Positions 42,394 through 55,065 of a stretch of DNA of 64,000 nt are shown here, piece by piece. The translations under genes were made by a program, and so were the position numbers. This stretch comes from an uncultured Desulfovibrio sp. (lineage in GTDB: Bacteria > Desulfobacterota > Desulfovibrionia > Desulfovibrionales > Desulfovibrionaceae), in contig CAJXRQ010000004.1 of the NCBI GenBank assembly GCA_913060505.1, positions 1 through 64,000 of the forward strand, given 5' to 3'. The notes under the pieces were generated by a model. That model was not told the origin of the DNA. It saw nothing but the letters and a program-made list of their open reading frames with translations, and ran no database searches. How positions within the stretch are numbered: position 1 is the first letter of the stretch; the number at the start of each line of letters is the position of its first letter.

Positions 42394-43200
42394 ATGCATA
42401 TGAAAGAATTCAAAATCAAATGGGGCATGGTCATTGACATCGACAAGTGCACGGGCTGTGGCGCGTGCATGGTCGCGTGCCAGGTGGAGAACAACATTGC
42501 TCCCATGACCAAGAAGGACCCGTATAACTATGTACAGGCATTGACCAAGGATAGGGATGACGCCGACAACAAGCTGCGTACCCTCACCTGGATGAATGTC
42601 TATGAACTGTCCAACGGCAAAAGCTTCCCCGAACATGAGGTTGCCTATCTGCCACGGCCTTGCATGCAGTGCGGCAACCCCGCCTGTGTGCCTGTGTGCC
42701 CGGTAGTGGCCACGGACAAGAACGAAGAAGGTGGCATCGTCAGCCAGATTTACCCCCGTTGTATCGGTTGCCGGTATTGTATGGCTGCTTGCCCGTACCA
42801 TGCCCGTTACTTCAACTGGTGGGATCCCCTCTGGCCCGAAGGCATGGACAAACAGCTCAGCCCGGCCGTTTCACCTCGTCCGCGCGGCGTTGTTGAAAAA
42901 TGTAACTTCTGCCATACGCGTTATGCCAAGGCAAAGGATCAGGCTCGCGAAAACGGGGAAGATCCCATGAACCTGGCCGAAGGCGCATATGTTCCGGCTT
43001 GTGCCGAAATTTGTCCTTCCGGGGCCATTACCTTCGGTGACCTGAACAACCCTGAGCACAAGGTGCATGAACTGGCGAAAAGTCCGCATGCTTTCAGGCT
43101 GCTCGAAAAGCTCGGCCTGCACCCGCAGGTTTACTACATGAGCAAGCGCGAGTGGGTTCGCAAGCAGGGCGATAACTACAACGCTGGCGACAAGCACTAG
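42394..43200 (+). CDS. qrcC: Qrc complex iron-sulfur subunit
   Basis: A 268-residue PsrB/HybA-like electron-transfer protein. Four cysteine groups are present: KCTGCGACMVACQVEN, RPCMQCGNPACVPVCP, RCIGCRYCMAACPYHARYFNW and a CNFCHTRY...CAEICPSGA pair. It wires QrcA/B haem and Fe-S centres to the membrane subunit QrcD. It has no signal peptide of its own and probably travels with the Tat-exported QrcB. The gene lies 11 bp after qrcB and 12 bp before qrcD. Confidence 0.94.
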   Translation: MHMKEFKIKWGMVIDIDKCTGCGACMVACQVENNIAPMTKKDPYNYVQALTKDRDDADNKLRTLTWMNVYELSNGKSFPEHEVAYLPRPCMQCGNPACVPVCPVVATDKNEEGGIVSQIYPRCIGCRYCMAACPYHARYFNWWDPLWPEGMDKQLSPAVSPRPRGVVEKCNFCHTRYAKAKDQARENGEDPMNLAEGAYVPACAEICPSGAITFGDLNNPEHKVHELAKSPHAFRLLEKLGLHPQVYYMSKREWVRKQGDNYNAGDKH

Positions 43201-43212
43201 GAGGGAGTCAAA

Positions 43213-44445
43213 ATGGATAGCAAACTCTTCCCGGAAGGCGTTCAGCGCTGTTCTTTCGGCAAGTTCTTGATCTGGAGCTGCTTCATTCTGGCCTTCTTCC
43301 TCTGGGGGCTGTATGCGGCTGTTCTGGTGCTTTATAATGGAATCGGAACCACCGGCCTGGATAACTATTTCGGGTTCGGTCTGTGGATCACCTTTGACCT
43401 TGCCGTCATCGCTTTGGGGGCAGGGGCATTCTTCACCGGGTTCCTGAAATACATTTTGAAAATCAAGCAGTTGGAGAAGATAATCAACCTGACGGTTATC
43501 GTTGGTTTCATCTGCTACTCCGGCGCTATGCTGGTTTTGACGTTGGATATCGGGCAACCGGGTCGTGCATGGTTCGGCTACTGGCATCCCAACGTTCACT
43601 CCATGCTTACGGAAGTTATCTTCTGCATCACCTGTTACTGCACCGTACTGATCATCGAGTACGTACCGCTGATCCTGGAGCAGAAGCAGCTGAACAAGGT
43701 TCCCTTCATTCATGCCCTTGCGCATAACATGCATGTGAACATGGCTCTTTTTGCCGGATTGGGCACCTTTTTGTCCACATTCCACCAAGGTTCCCTCGGT
43801 GGCATGTATGGCGTGCTGATTGGTCGTCCGTACGCCTTCCGCGAAGGCTTTTTCATCTGGCCGTGGACATTCTTCCTGTTCGTAATCTCCGCTGTGGGGT
43901 CCGGTCCTGTATTCACTGTTCTGGTTTGTACCTTCATGGAGAAGCTGACCGGCAAGAAATTGGTGGAATACAAGGTCAAGGCTCTTATGGGCAAGATCGC
44001 GGGAACCATGTTGACGGTCTATGTTTTCCTGAAGATTCTGGATACATGGGCATGGGCTACCGGTTACCTGCCGTCGGTTGGTTTGACCTTTGACGACATG
44101 TTCTACGGTGTTGCCTATGGCAAATGGATGATGTTTACCGAAATCGTGTTGTGCGGTGTGCTACCGGCCATCATGCTGATAGTCCCGTCCATTCGTAATA
44201 AACCGGCTCTGCTGTATACTGCGGCTTTGCTGGACTGCATCGGCGTGACCATCAACCGCTACGTGTTCACTGTTCAGACCATCGCCTTCCCGGCCATGCC
44301 GTTTGACAAGTGGTACGTGTACTATCCGAACTGGGTTGAATGGGCCTCTTCTGTTATGATCGTGGCCTATGGCTTCCTGGTGCTGTCCCTCTCGTATCGT
44401 TATCTGCCGGTTTTCCCGCAGGAACGCCATTTGAACTACAAGTAG
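43213..44445 (+). CDS. qrcD: Qrc complex NrfD-like quinone-interacting membrane subunit
   Basis: A 410-residue NrfD/PsrC-family protein with about ten helices. The LDIGQPGRAWFGYWHPNVHSM region (in part) is a conserved NrfD feature at the quinone site, and further conserved aromatic and histidine residues follow (LAHNMHVNMALFAG, STFHQGSLGG). It reduces menaquinone with electrons from QrcABC and is thought to contribute to proton-motive force in sulfate reducers growing on H2 or formate. Last gene of the operon, followed by a strong terminator. Confidence 0.94.
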   Translation: MDSKLFPEGVQRCSFGKFLIWSCFILAFFLWGLYAAVLVLYNGIGTTGLDNYFGFGLWITFDLAVIALGAGAFFTGFLKYILKIKQLEKIINLTVIVGFICYSGAMLVLTLDIGQPGRAWFGYWHPNVHSMLTEVIFCITCYCTVLIIEYVPLILEQKQLNKVPFIHALAHNMHVNMALFAGLGTFLSTFHQGSLGGMYGVLIGRPYAFREGFFIWPWTFFLFVISAVGSGPVFTVLVCTFMEKLTGKKLVEYKVKALMGKIAGTMLTVYVFLKILDTWAWATGYLPSVGLTFDDMFYGVAYGKWMMFTEIVLCGVLPAIMLIVPSIRNKPALLYTAALLDCIGVTINRYVFTVQTIAFPAMPFDKWYVYYPNWVEWASSVMIVAYGFLVLSLSYRYLPVFPQERHLNYK

Positions 44446-44470
44446 AGTAGACAGTTACTTTCGAAGAATT

Positions 44471-44504
44471 GAGAGCTCCGGCCGTTGGCTGGAGCTCTTT
44501 TTTT
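44471..44504 (+). terminator. Terminator of the qrc operon
   Basis: An AGAGCTCCGGCC / GGCTGGAGCTCT stem with GTT loop and one G-T pair, followed by seven Ts, 27 bp after the qrcD stop. The remaining gap to the por terminator (44505-44713) shows no gene. Confidence 0.93.
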
Positions 44505-44713
44505 ACATTGGGAGGATAATCATGCTTTGGCAAGGAATCCTTCTTTGCCTTTCCTTTTCATCTAACGACTGATGCGAATACATAAGGTTGGATGCTCTCT
44601 TGTCTCTCAGAAACAGGGACAACTACGTTAGTCGTTGATTTTGGCAAGAAGAAAGTTTTCGAGGCTATTGGGATCTTTTTTTAGAAGGTTCCTGCACCGT
44701 CCGAGGCAAATAG

Positions 44714-44746
44714 TAAAAAAAGGGAGCGGACCAAAGCCCGCTCCCT
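44714..44746 (-). terminator. Terminator of por
   Basis: Minus strand: AGGGAGCGGGC / CCGCTCCCT stem followed by seven Ts, 22 bp after the por stop. Confidence 0.9.
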
Positions 44747-44767
44747 GATTATCGTATATAGCCTGAA

Positions 44768-48400
<3,633 letters not shown>

Positions 48401-48613
48401 TTAACGCAGTGCGGCTCAAGATGCCAGTGCGATTTCAAGTTCTTCTTCTCTGGAATTTATCTATTGTCAGAACAGGTTTTGGGCCTGGTGAACAGAGCTT
48501 GGCTCTGTATATCTCCTTACTTCGCTGGTGGCTTGATCCTGGGCCATGACGAGTTATTTGAATTCGGCATGTATTTCCCTGAGCAGATCATTATGACACC
48601 GTTTTCATTGTGT

Positions 48614-48641
48614 TTAATAGTATTCATTCTACAGCATTCAA
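48614..48641 (-). promoter_or_regulatory. Possible por promoter
   Basis: Minus strand: TTGAAT, 16 bp, TATTAA. Used, it would give a leader of about 300 nt that includes the hairpin at 48365-48391. Confidence 0.3.
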
Positions 48642-48781
48642 CGCGATAGACCCTGATATATTTTTGGGTCGATGACAGCGTCTCTCAAAGTTCTGTCGGG
48701 TCTGTATCATTCCATGGCGTCTGCGTCCATTCCCTAAAGGCTTTTGGGCCGGTTAATTCGGATTGATTGGTGTTACTTGCT

Positions 48782-50896
48782 TTATTTACGGGTATTTTTT
48801 GTCGCTTCAGCCTGTGCCTGAATTGCCGTAATGGCGACAGTGTTGACGATATCCCGCACCGTACAACCTCGGGAAAGGTCGTTGACAGGTTTGTTCAACC
48901 CTTGCAGGATCGGGCCAATGGCAACGGAACCAGGCACTGACCGCTGCACCGCCTTGTATGTGTTGTTGCCCGTGTTGAGGTCTGGAAAGATAAAGACTGT
49001 GGCGTGCCCAGCAACAGGGCTGCCCGGCAGTTTGGTACTGGCAACATCCGGATCAATGGCCGCATCATATTGAAGTGGTCCCTCCAACGCGAGAGCGGGT
49101 GCTTTTTCCTTGGCTATCCTGGTTGCCAATATTACCTTTTCCACATCTTCGCCTGTTCCGGAATCTCCAGTGGAATAGGAAAGCATGGCGACTTTGGGAT
49201 CAATGCCAAAAATGCTGGCTGTTTCTGCGGAACTGATGGCAATTTCCGCCAATTGTTCGGCGTTGGGGTTCGGGTTGACCGCACAATCCCCATACACCAA
49301 TACTTTATCGTTCTGGCACATGAGAAAGACTGAGGAGACAATGGACGCCCCTGGTTTGGGCTTCACGAATTCGAAAGCCGGACGAATTGTTTGTGCCGTG
49401 GTCGTGATGGAACCGGAAACCATGCCGTCCGCGTGTCCTTTGTGTACCATCATGGTAGCGAAGTAAGTCGGGTCACTCATTCGGTCATGGGCCATATCAA
49501 GAGTGACACCTTTATGCTTTCTGGCTTCAAGGTATGTCTGCACATAGTCGTTGAAATATTCTGATTTGGTCGGCGCTATGATTTGAGCGTTACCAAGGTT
49601 GACCCCGATATCCGAAGCCTGTTTGTGAACTGTGTCAGGATCGCCCAGTAGAATGATGTCTGCCACGCCGCGTCTGATCAGAATGTCCGTGGCTTGCAGG
49701 ATGCGTTCGCTGGCACTTTCGGGCAGCACGATGCGTTGTGGCCTGACCTTGGCTTTTTCAATAAGCGTGTATTCGAACATGAGCGGCGTGATGCGGGTAG
49801 ATTCCGCAGAGACCATCCGAGAACGGAGTTCTTCCGTATTGATGCAGGATTCGAACAGCCCAAGGGCCGAGGCAATCTTCATGGGGTTTTCGGGATCAAT
49901 GGTTCCATGCAGGCCGTTGAGAATCAGTGCGCTTTTGTAAGTGTGCCCCGGAACGGAAAGTATTGGCACAGGAACGCCGGTCCACCCCTCGATAAGTCGG
50001 TGGACGTTAACAGGCGGCTGTAATCCTCCGGTCAGCACGATGCCGGAAATATCCGGATATGATGTGGACAATCGTGAAGCCAGACTGGCCAGCACGATGT
50101 CGGACCGATCGCCCGGTGTGACAATAAGACTGCCTTCTGCAATATATTCGAGGTAGTTGGTAATATGCATGGCTGCAACAAGGATGTCGTCAATCTGTGT
50201 ATCCAGCCTGCCATGTCCATACAAAACCGAAGCTCCCAGCCACTTTACCACGTCGTTGATAGTGGGATTTCCCAAGCTTTTTTCATCGGGAATAGCATAT
50301 ATTAATGGAGGGTGCTCGGAACGGACGGAGTTTCGGATGTCCGCTGTTATGGAATCCGGTACGTCATTGCCGGTCCGGTTGATGATCACAGCCATGACTT
50401 CAAGGCCTTTTTCTTCAAATGTTTCTATTGTACTCAGGCTGGATTCACGAATGTCTTCCGTATCCTTTTTCTGGCCGTTGACCACGGCAAGAACCGGACA
50501 ACCGAGATTGCTGACAATGGCTGCGTTCATTTCAAACTCGAGTGCAGCCTCTCCTCCGAGATAGTCGGTGCCTTCACAGAGAACGAAGTCATATTCCGAT
50601 TCCAGCTCCTTGAATTTGTTGAGCGTATTTTCTAGAAGCAAAGCCTGCTTTCCTTCGTTGAGCATCCGCTTGGCTTCACCCAGTTTGTACGCATACGTAT
50701 TTTCATACGGTATGGTTAATTTGAATTGCCGCAGGATAAGGTCTATGTCGTGGTCGCGGGTATCATTGTCGCTGATTATGGGACGAAAAATAGCGACCTT
50801 GCGGACGTGGGCCATAAGCAACTGCATGACGCCCAACACAACTGCCGATTTGCCGCTACGCGCTTCCGTAGCCGAGATGTAAATGCTTTTGGACAT
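48782..50896 (-). CDS. pta: Phosphate acetyltransferase
   Basis: A 704-residue long-form Pta converting acetyl-CoA and phosphate to acetyl-phosphate, the step after Por that leads to ATP through acetate kinase. Domains: N-terminal BioD-like P-loop region (SKSIYISATEARSGKSAVV in part, with GKS), central DRTGG region (GDRSDIVLASLASR), and the C-terminal catalytic PTA domain (RIVLPESASERIL, DGMVSGS, PDLNTGNNTYKAVQRS). The ATG at 50896 is chosen by homology length (E. coli Pta has 714 residues), but its ribosome site is poor. The frame stays open to an ATG at 51130 that overlaps rnfB and would add 78 low-complexity residues. Confidence 0.93.
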   Translation of the reverse strand: MSKSIYISATEARSGKSAVVLGVMQLLMAHVRKVAIFRPIISDNDTRDHDIDLILRQFKLTIPYENTYAYKLGEAKRMLNEGKQALLLENTLNKFKELESEYDFVLCEGTDYLGGEAALEFEMNAAIVSNLGCPVLAVVNGQKKDTEDIRESSLSTIETFEEKGLEVMAVIINRTGNDVPDSITADIRNSVRSEHPPLIYAIPDEKSLGNPTINDVVKWLGASVLYGHGRLDTQIDDILVAAMHITNYLEYIAEGSLIVTPGDRSDIVLASLASRLSTSYPDISGIVLTGGLQPPVNVHRLIEGWTGVPVPILSVPGHTYKSALILNGLHGTIDPENPMKIASALGLFESCINTEELRSRMVSAESTRITPLMFEYTLIEKAKVRPQRIVLPESASERILQATDILIRRGVADIILLGDPDTVHKQASDIGVNLGNAQIIAPTKSEYFNDYVQTYLEARKHKGVTLDMAHDRMSDPTYFATMMVHKGHADGMVSGSITTTAQTIRPAFEFVKPKPGASIVSSVFLMCQNDKVLVYGDCAVNPNPNAEQLAEIAISSAETASIFGIDPKVAMLSYSTGDSGTGEDVEKVILATRIAKEKAPALALEGPLQYDAAIDPDVASTKLPGSPVAGHATVFIFPDLNTGNNTYKAVQRSVPGSVAIGPILQGLNKPVNDLSRGCTVRDIVNTVAITAIQAQAEATKNTRK

Positions 50897-51102
50897 AAGA
50901 GGCGAACGCTCCTTTTTTTGAATTTCCCGGCAGGGCCTTGCCTCGTTTGAGAGGCGTGGGGTTGGGGTGCATTCACCCGGGGGATGAATTTCGGGTGATT
51001 TTTGGCTTGCGCTTTTATGGGATGCAAGCCCTGCCGGGGAGGCGCCGGGAATGGGAGGCATTTCCGGCGCCGTTTCGTCCACAGTGGTACTGTGGACAGG
51101 GG

Positions 51103-53202
51103 CTACCGTAGTTCTTGTTCGTTTTTCCATGGGAGTTCCATATCCCTGTCATAGCATGTCAGGCCACAATGCAGACAGCGATTTGCCTCTGTCAGGGCCT
51201 CGGGTTCGGAAAGCGCTCCTTCCACCTCTGCAAAGGTGCAGTTCCGATCGTCTCCGTGGCACATGTGCGGCATATTGGCTCGTTCAGAGTGCTGTACTCC
51301 CGGAACTTCCTTGAACAGGGTATAAGGTATGAGTTCTCGTTGCACCATGGGAGGGATCGGGATGTCTCCTTCCCGCTGCAAATAGTAATGTATAGATCGG
51401 GCAGCCTTTCGGCCGTCTCCTACTGCGGCAATGACCAGATCCGGTCCCGTGAATACGTCTCCGGCGGTAAATACACCAGGGACAACGGTTTGTAAGGTGT
51501 CTGGATCGGCAACAATGGTTTGCCAGCGAGTTGTTTCAACCGGGCATTTTTCGACGGTTTCATCGTAGAGGCAACTCAGGTCGGGTTTTTGACCAATGGC
51601 CGGAATAATGAAATCCGTTTCCATGAGTGTTTCCGAGCCTTCTATGGGCTCCGGGCGACGTCGGCCGGAATCATCGGGTTCTCCCAATTTCATCATCCTG
51701 AATTCCAGATGGGTGGCTTTGCCGTTTTCATCCCCAATGACACGGGTAGGGGCGGCCAGGAATTTGAATTGAACACCTTCTTCCTCGGCCCCGACGATTT
51801 CTTCGGGGTTGGCCGGCATTTCAGCTCTGGTCCGGCGGTAAAGCATGGTTACTTCCGCTCCGAGACGAACACAGGTCCGGGCGCAGTCTATGGCCGTATT
51901 ACCTCCGCCCACAACGATGACTTTGCGCCCAATGTCAATGGTTTGCCCTAATGCGTGCGCTGTAAGGAATTCAATGCCACCTAATACGCCTTCCAGATCT
52001 TCTCCTTCAGCGTACATGCCGCTGGCCTGCCAGGCTCCTAGCCCGAGAAAGACGGCTTCGAAACCATCCTCTTTCAAGGTGTTAAGGTCGTAGTCTCTGC
52101 CGAATTTCCTTTTGAGGTGAATGTCGACGCCGAGATCGAGGATTCCCTGAATTTCCCAATCCAGATCTTTTTTGGGGAGGCGATATTCGGGTATGCCGTA
52201 TCGCAGTTGACCTCCCAAGGCTGGCATGGCTTCAAAAATAGTTGGGTTGTGTCCTAGTCTGCGCAGGAAGTAGGCACAGGAAAGTCCGGCAGGCCCGCCG
52301 CCAATGACGGCCACTTTATGTCCGGTCTCTTTGGCACAGGGAATGGGCAGCCGATTGCCGCTATGCAGTTCCCGGTCCGCCACAAAACGTTTGAGCATAT
52401 TGATGCCGACGGGTGAATCCACATGGCCACGCCGACAGACTGATTCACATGGTCTTGGACATACTCTCCCGCAGACCATGAGCAACGGGTTGCGCTCGCG
52501 TATGGTGTTTACCGCGCCTTCATAATCCCCGGCTTTGATTTGTTCTATGTATCGGGGAATGTCGATTTGGCCGGGGCATTGCTGTCTGCATGGAGCAAGA
52601 CAGTCCGTAACTTCGTTCAGATGCAGCAAGCGGCTGGTTATGCCAACAATGGAGATGACGCCTCGCGGACAGGCCTCCACGCATTTGCCACAGGCCCGGC
52701 ATTCATTCGGGTCTACCACGGGCAATTTTTCAGGCCCCATATGAATGGCGTCGAACGGACAAACAGCAACACATGTTCCAAAGCCGAGGCATCCTTCCGG
52801 GCAGGATTTCGCACCGCCGTGCAACATGGCCGCGGCTTGGCAGTCCATGATTCCGGAGTATGCAAAGCGCTCTTCGGCTCGTTCGCCTCCTGTACAATCC
52901 CGAAAGGCGATTTCCGGCTCGCGTTCTTCTATGGTCTGTCCCATGAGTTCCGCTATAGCAGCCATGGCCTCCAGATCCGCTACTACGCATACGCTTGGGT
53001 TGGCTTTGCCAGCTGCAATGGCCGTGGCCGCGCCGGCGCATCCGGGATAGCCGCAACCGCCGCAATTTACACCGGGCAGAAGGTCTTCGACTTGTGCGAT
53101 GCGTGGGTCTTCCTTGACATAGAGCAACTTGGAGGCCACGGCGAGAATTGCGGCAGCTCCAAGTCCGAGACCAAACAGTGTTAGTCCTGATGTCGTAATC
53201 AT
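51103..53202 (-). CDS. rnfB: RnfB fused to a GltD-like NAD(P)H/FAD oxidoreductase module
   Basis: A 699-residue protein. Residues 1-185 are RnfB: N-terminal helix, the CGGCGYPGC...C cluster motif (47-72), and two ferredoxin-type clusters (134-148 and 168-178). From about 195 the protein becomes a glutamate-synthase small-subunit/NfnB-like module: Fe-S cysteine set CLAPCRQQCPGQ and VCGRVCPRPCESVC, FAD site VAVIGGGPAGLSCAYFL (from about 297), a second nucleotide site VIVVGGGNTAIDC, and PAIGQKPD plus GVFTAGDVF near the end. A C-terminal CLHCGLTC pair follows. Typical RnfB has about 200-330 residues, so the fusion is the striking point. It implies an NAD(P)H site on RnfB facing the cytoplasm. Last rnf gene; pta follows. 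Confidence 0.93.
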   Translation of the reverse strand: MITTSGLTLFGLGLGAAAILAVASKLLYVKEDPRIAQVEDLLPGVNCGGCGYPGCAGAATAIAAGKANPSVCVVADLEAMAAIAELMGQTIEEREPEIAFRDCTGGERAEERFAYSGIMDCQAAAMLHGGAKSCPEGCLGFGTCVAVCPFDAIHMGPEKLPVVDPNECRACGKCVEACPRGVISIVGITSRLLHLNEVTDCLAPCRQQCPGQIDIPRYIEQIKAGDYEGAVNTIRERNPLLMVCGRVCPRPCESVCRRGHVDSPVGINMLKRFVADRELHSGNRLPIPCAKETGHKVAVIGGGPAGLSCAYFLRRLGHNPTIFEAMPALGGQLRYGIPEYRLPKKDLDWEIQGILDLGVDIHLKRKFGRDYDLNTLKEDGFEAVFLGLGAWQASGMYAEGEDLEGVLGGIEFLTAHALGQTIDIGRKVIVVGGGNTAIDCARTCVRLGAEVTMLYRRTRAEMPANPEEIVGAEEEGVQFKFLAAPTRVIGDENGKATHLEFRMMKLGEPDDSGRRRPEPIEGSETLMETDFIIPAIGQKPDLSCLYDETVEKCPVETTRWQTIVADPDTLQTVVPGVFTAGDVFTGPDLVIAAVGDGRKAARSIHYYLQREGDIPIPPMVQRELIPYTLFKEVPGVQHSERANMPHMCHGDDRNCTFAEVEGALSEPEALTEANRCLHCGLTCYDRDMELPWKNEQELR

Positions 53203-53216
53203 ATCGGGTAATCTCC

Positions 53217-53792
53217 CTAGATCATCCCTTTGAAAGCGAAGAACGCCAAAGACATGAGTCCTGCCATGACCAATCCTACAGGTGTTCCCCGCATGGCACG
53301 GGGAACTCTGCGAATTTCAAGTCTTTCGCGTATGCCAGCCAACACCACCAGTGCGATCATGAACCCGATACCTGAAGCAGCTGCAAAGGCGACCGATTTG
53401 AGAAGAGGGAATTCCTTACGTTGGCAAATAAGGGCAATACCCATGACTGCGCAGTTAGTCGTGATCAGAGGAAGAAAAATGCCCAGGGATTTATAGAGAG
53501 GAGGTACCATTTTTTTCAGGAACATTTCTACGAATTGCACCAGTGAGGCAATGACCAGAATGAAGGCCAACGTTTGAAGAAAGTCCAATCCCAGAGGAGA
53601 AAGCAGGTATTCCTGAACCAGCCAGGTGATAGCTGTGGCCATGACCGCCACGAATACGACGGCTCCTCCCATTCCGAGGGCTACACTGGTTTCCTTGGAA
53701 GTGCCGATGAACGGGCAGTTTCCAAGGTATTGAGCCAGAACGATGTTATTGACGAATATGGCCGCAATGAACAGCAGGAAATATTCTTGCAT
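53217..53792 (-). CDS. rnfA: Rnf complex membrane subunit A
   Basis: A 191-residue protein with six helices. The two family cysteines that bind the intramembrane 2Fe-2S cluster with RnfE are present: YLGNCPFIG (C26) and ITTNCAVMG. Pseudo-symmetric to RnfE/NqrD. The ATG at 53792 follows AAGGAGGAACC; the longer frame overlaps rnfE and is not used. It lies 14 bp before rnfB. Confidence 0.94.
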   Translation of the reverse strand: MQEYFLLFIAAIFVNNIVLAQYLGNCPFIGTSKETSVALGMGGAVVFVAVMATAITWLVQEYLLSPLGLDFLQTLAFILVIASLVQFVEMFLKKMVPPLYKSLGIFLPLITTNCAVMGIALICQRKEFPLLKSVAFAAASGIGFMIALVVLAGIRERLEIRRVPRAMRGTPVGLVMAGLMSLAFFAFKGMI

Positions 53793-53806
53793 TGGCTGGT
53801 TCCTCC

Positions 53807-54475
53807 TTATCGTCCGCCGCAGACGCCGCAGGATCCACAATCATGAGTCGGCCCGTCCACAGGGGCCAGTCCCTTGCGCTTGCGTTGCAGGTTGGTAAAG
53901 AAATTCATCAGGGCAAGCAGGATGCCGAGGGTAACAAAAGCTCCTGGTGCAGCAGCCATGAAGGAAAGTGGTTCGAATCCATCCCAGACGACCGTGTGGC
54001 CGAAGAGTTGCCCGTGTCCGAGCACTTCCCGCAATCCGCCAAGAAATGTTAACGACATGGTAAAACCCATGCCCATTCCCAACCCGTCGGCAATGGCCAG
54101 AAGCGGGGGATTTTTGGAGGCGAAGGCTTCGGCTCGACCGAGAATGATGCAGTTGACGACAATAAGCGGCACGAAAATGCCCAATTGCTGATACAGGGGA
54201 AAAGCGTATGCCTGCATGAGGAGTTCCACCGCAACAACCAGTGAGGCCGCTATGACGATGAAACAAGCGATGCGTACTTTGGCAGGGATGATTTTTCGTA
54301 CCAGTGAAACCAGCAGGTTGGAGAGTGTGAGTACGAAGATGACCGCCATGCCCATGCCAAAGCCGTTCTCTGCCGTGGATGTTACGGCCAGAACCGGGCA
54401 CAGCCCGAGAACCAGTTTGAACGGTGGCAGGTCCTTCCAAAGCCCTTTGGAGAATTCCTTCCAGAGTCTGCTCAT
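53807..54475 (-). CDS. rnfE: Rnf complex membrane subunit E
   Basis: A 222-residue protein with six helices. Family cysteines appear in LGLCPVLAVTSTAENGFGM and VNCIILGRAEAF. An N-terminal SRLWKEFSKGLWKD stretch is typical. The C terminus ends in a cysteine-rich DCGSCGVCGG tail, which is not a core RnfE feature and could bind metal. GGAGG sits 5 nt before the ATG. Confidence 0.93.
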   Translation of the reverse strand: MSRLWKEFSKGLWKDLPPFKLVLGLCPVLAVTSTAENGFGMGMAVIFVLTLSNLLVSLVRKIIPAKVRIACFIVIAASLVVAVELLMQAYAFPLYQQLGIFVPLIVVNCIILGRAEAFASKNPPLLAIADGLGMGMGFTMSLTFLGGLREVLGHGQLFGHTVVWDGFEPLSFMAAAPGAFVTLGILLALMNFFTNLQRKRKGLAPVDGPTHDCGSCGVCGGR

Positions 54476-54486
54476 CTCGGCCTCCG

Positions 54487-55062
54487 TTATTGCCAGGCGG
54501 TTGTCAGTTTGCTTCTCAGTTCATTATATATTTTGACTGCTTTTTGTACTGCTGCGACAGTTCCAGTGGAGGATATCGTTGCCCCTGCAACCGCGTTGAC
54601 TTCGCCTCCGCCCGATTTGAGCCTGGCCTGTTCGGCCGTCATGCCATGGAATTGCGAGGTGAAGCCGTGTTTGCTGACTTTGCTTCCTACGCCGGGCGTT
54701 TCCTTCATTGTGGTTATGCCGATACCACTCAGATTGCCGGATTCAGGATCGAAGCCGACCATGACGCCGATGTCACCGCCATACCCTTGCCCCGAGGTTT
54801 CAAAAGCCAGTCCTACCAGAGAGCCTCCCTTGAGGGCCGGGAAAATGGTTACCTGTTGGTCTTGAACCGTGAAAATCTTTCTATCCCTGATGGGATTGTT
54901 GTCGTGCGCTGCAAGTACCTGCTCAATGGCCGGGGCCTGTACGTAGCTCAGGATTTGTTCCTCGATGCGCGGGGCTGTAACGCTTTTCAAAGCTGCCAGA
55001 CTGACGCCGGATATGCCGCAGATGACTGAAAGCACGACGATCATTTTTATCATTTCCCGCAT
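54487..55062 (-). CDS. rnfG: Rnf complex periplasmic flavoprotein subunit G
   Basis: A 191-residue protein: one N-terminal helix (about 5-25) and a periplasmic FMN-binding domain. The covalent FMN motif is recognisable as NAVAGATISS (157-164; canonical S/T-G-A-T), with the attachment threonine at 162. An ETPGVGSKV segment is also conserved in the family. GGGAGGAACTAAGTC precedes the ATG, 3 bp after rnfD. Confidence 0.93.
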   Translation of the reverse strand: MREMIKMIVVLSVICGISGVSLAALKSVTAPRIEEQILSYVQAPAIEQVLAAHDNNPIRDRKIFTVQDQQVTIFPALKGGSLVGLAFETSGQGYGGDIGVMVGFDPESGNLSGIGITTMKETPGVGSKVSKHGFTSQFHGMTAEQARLKSGGGEVNAVAGATISSTGTVAAVQKAVKIYNELRSKLTTAWQ

Positions 55063-55065
55063 GAC

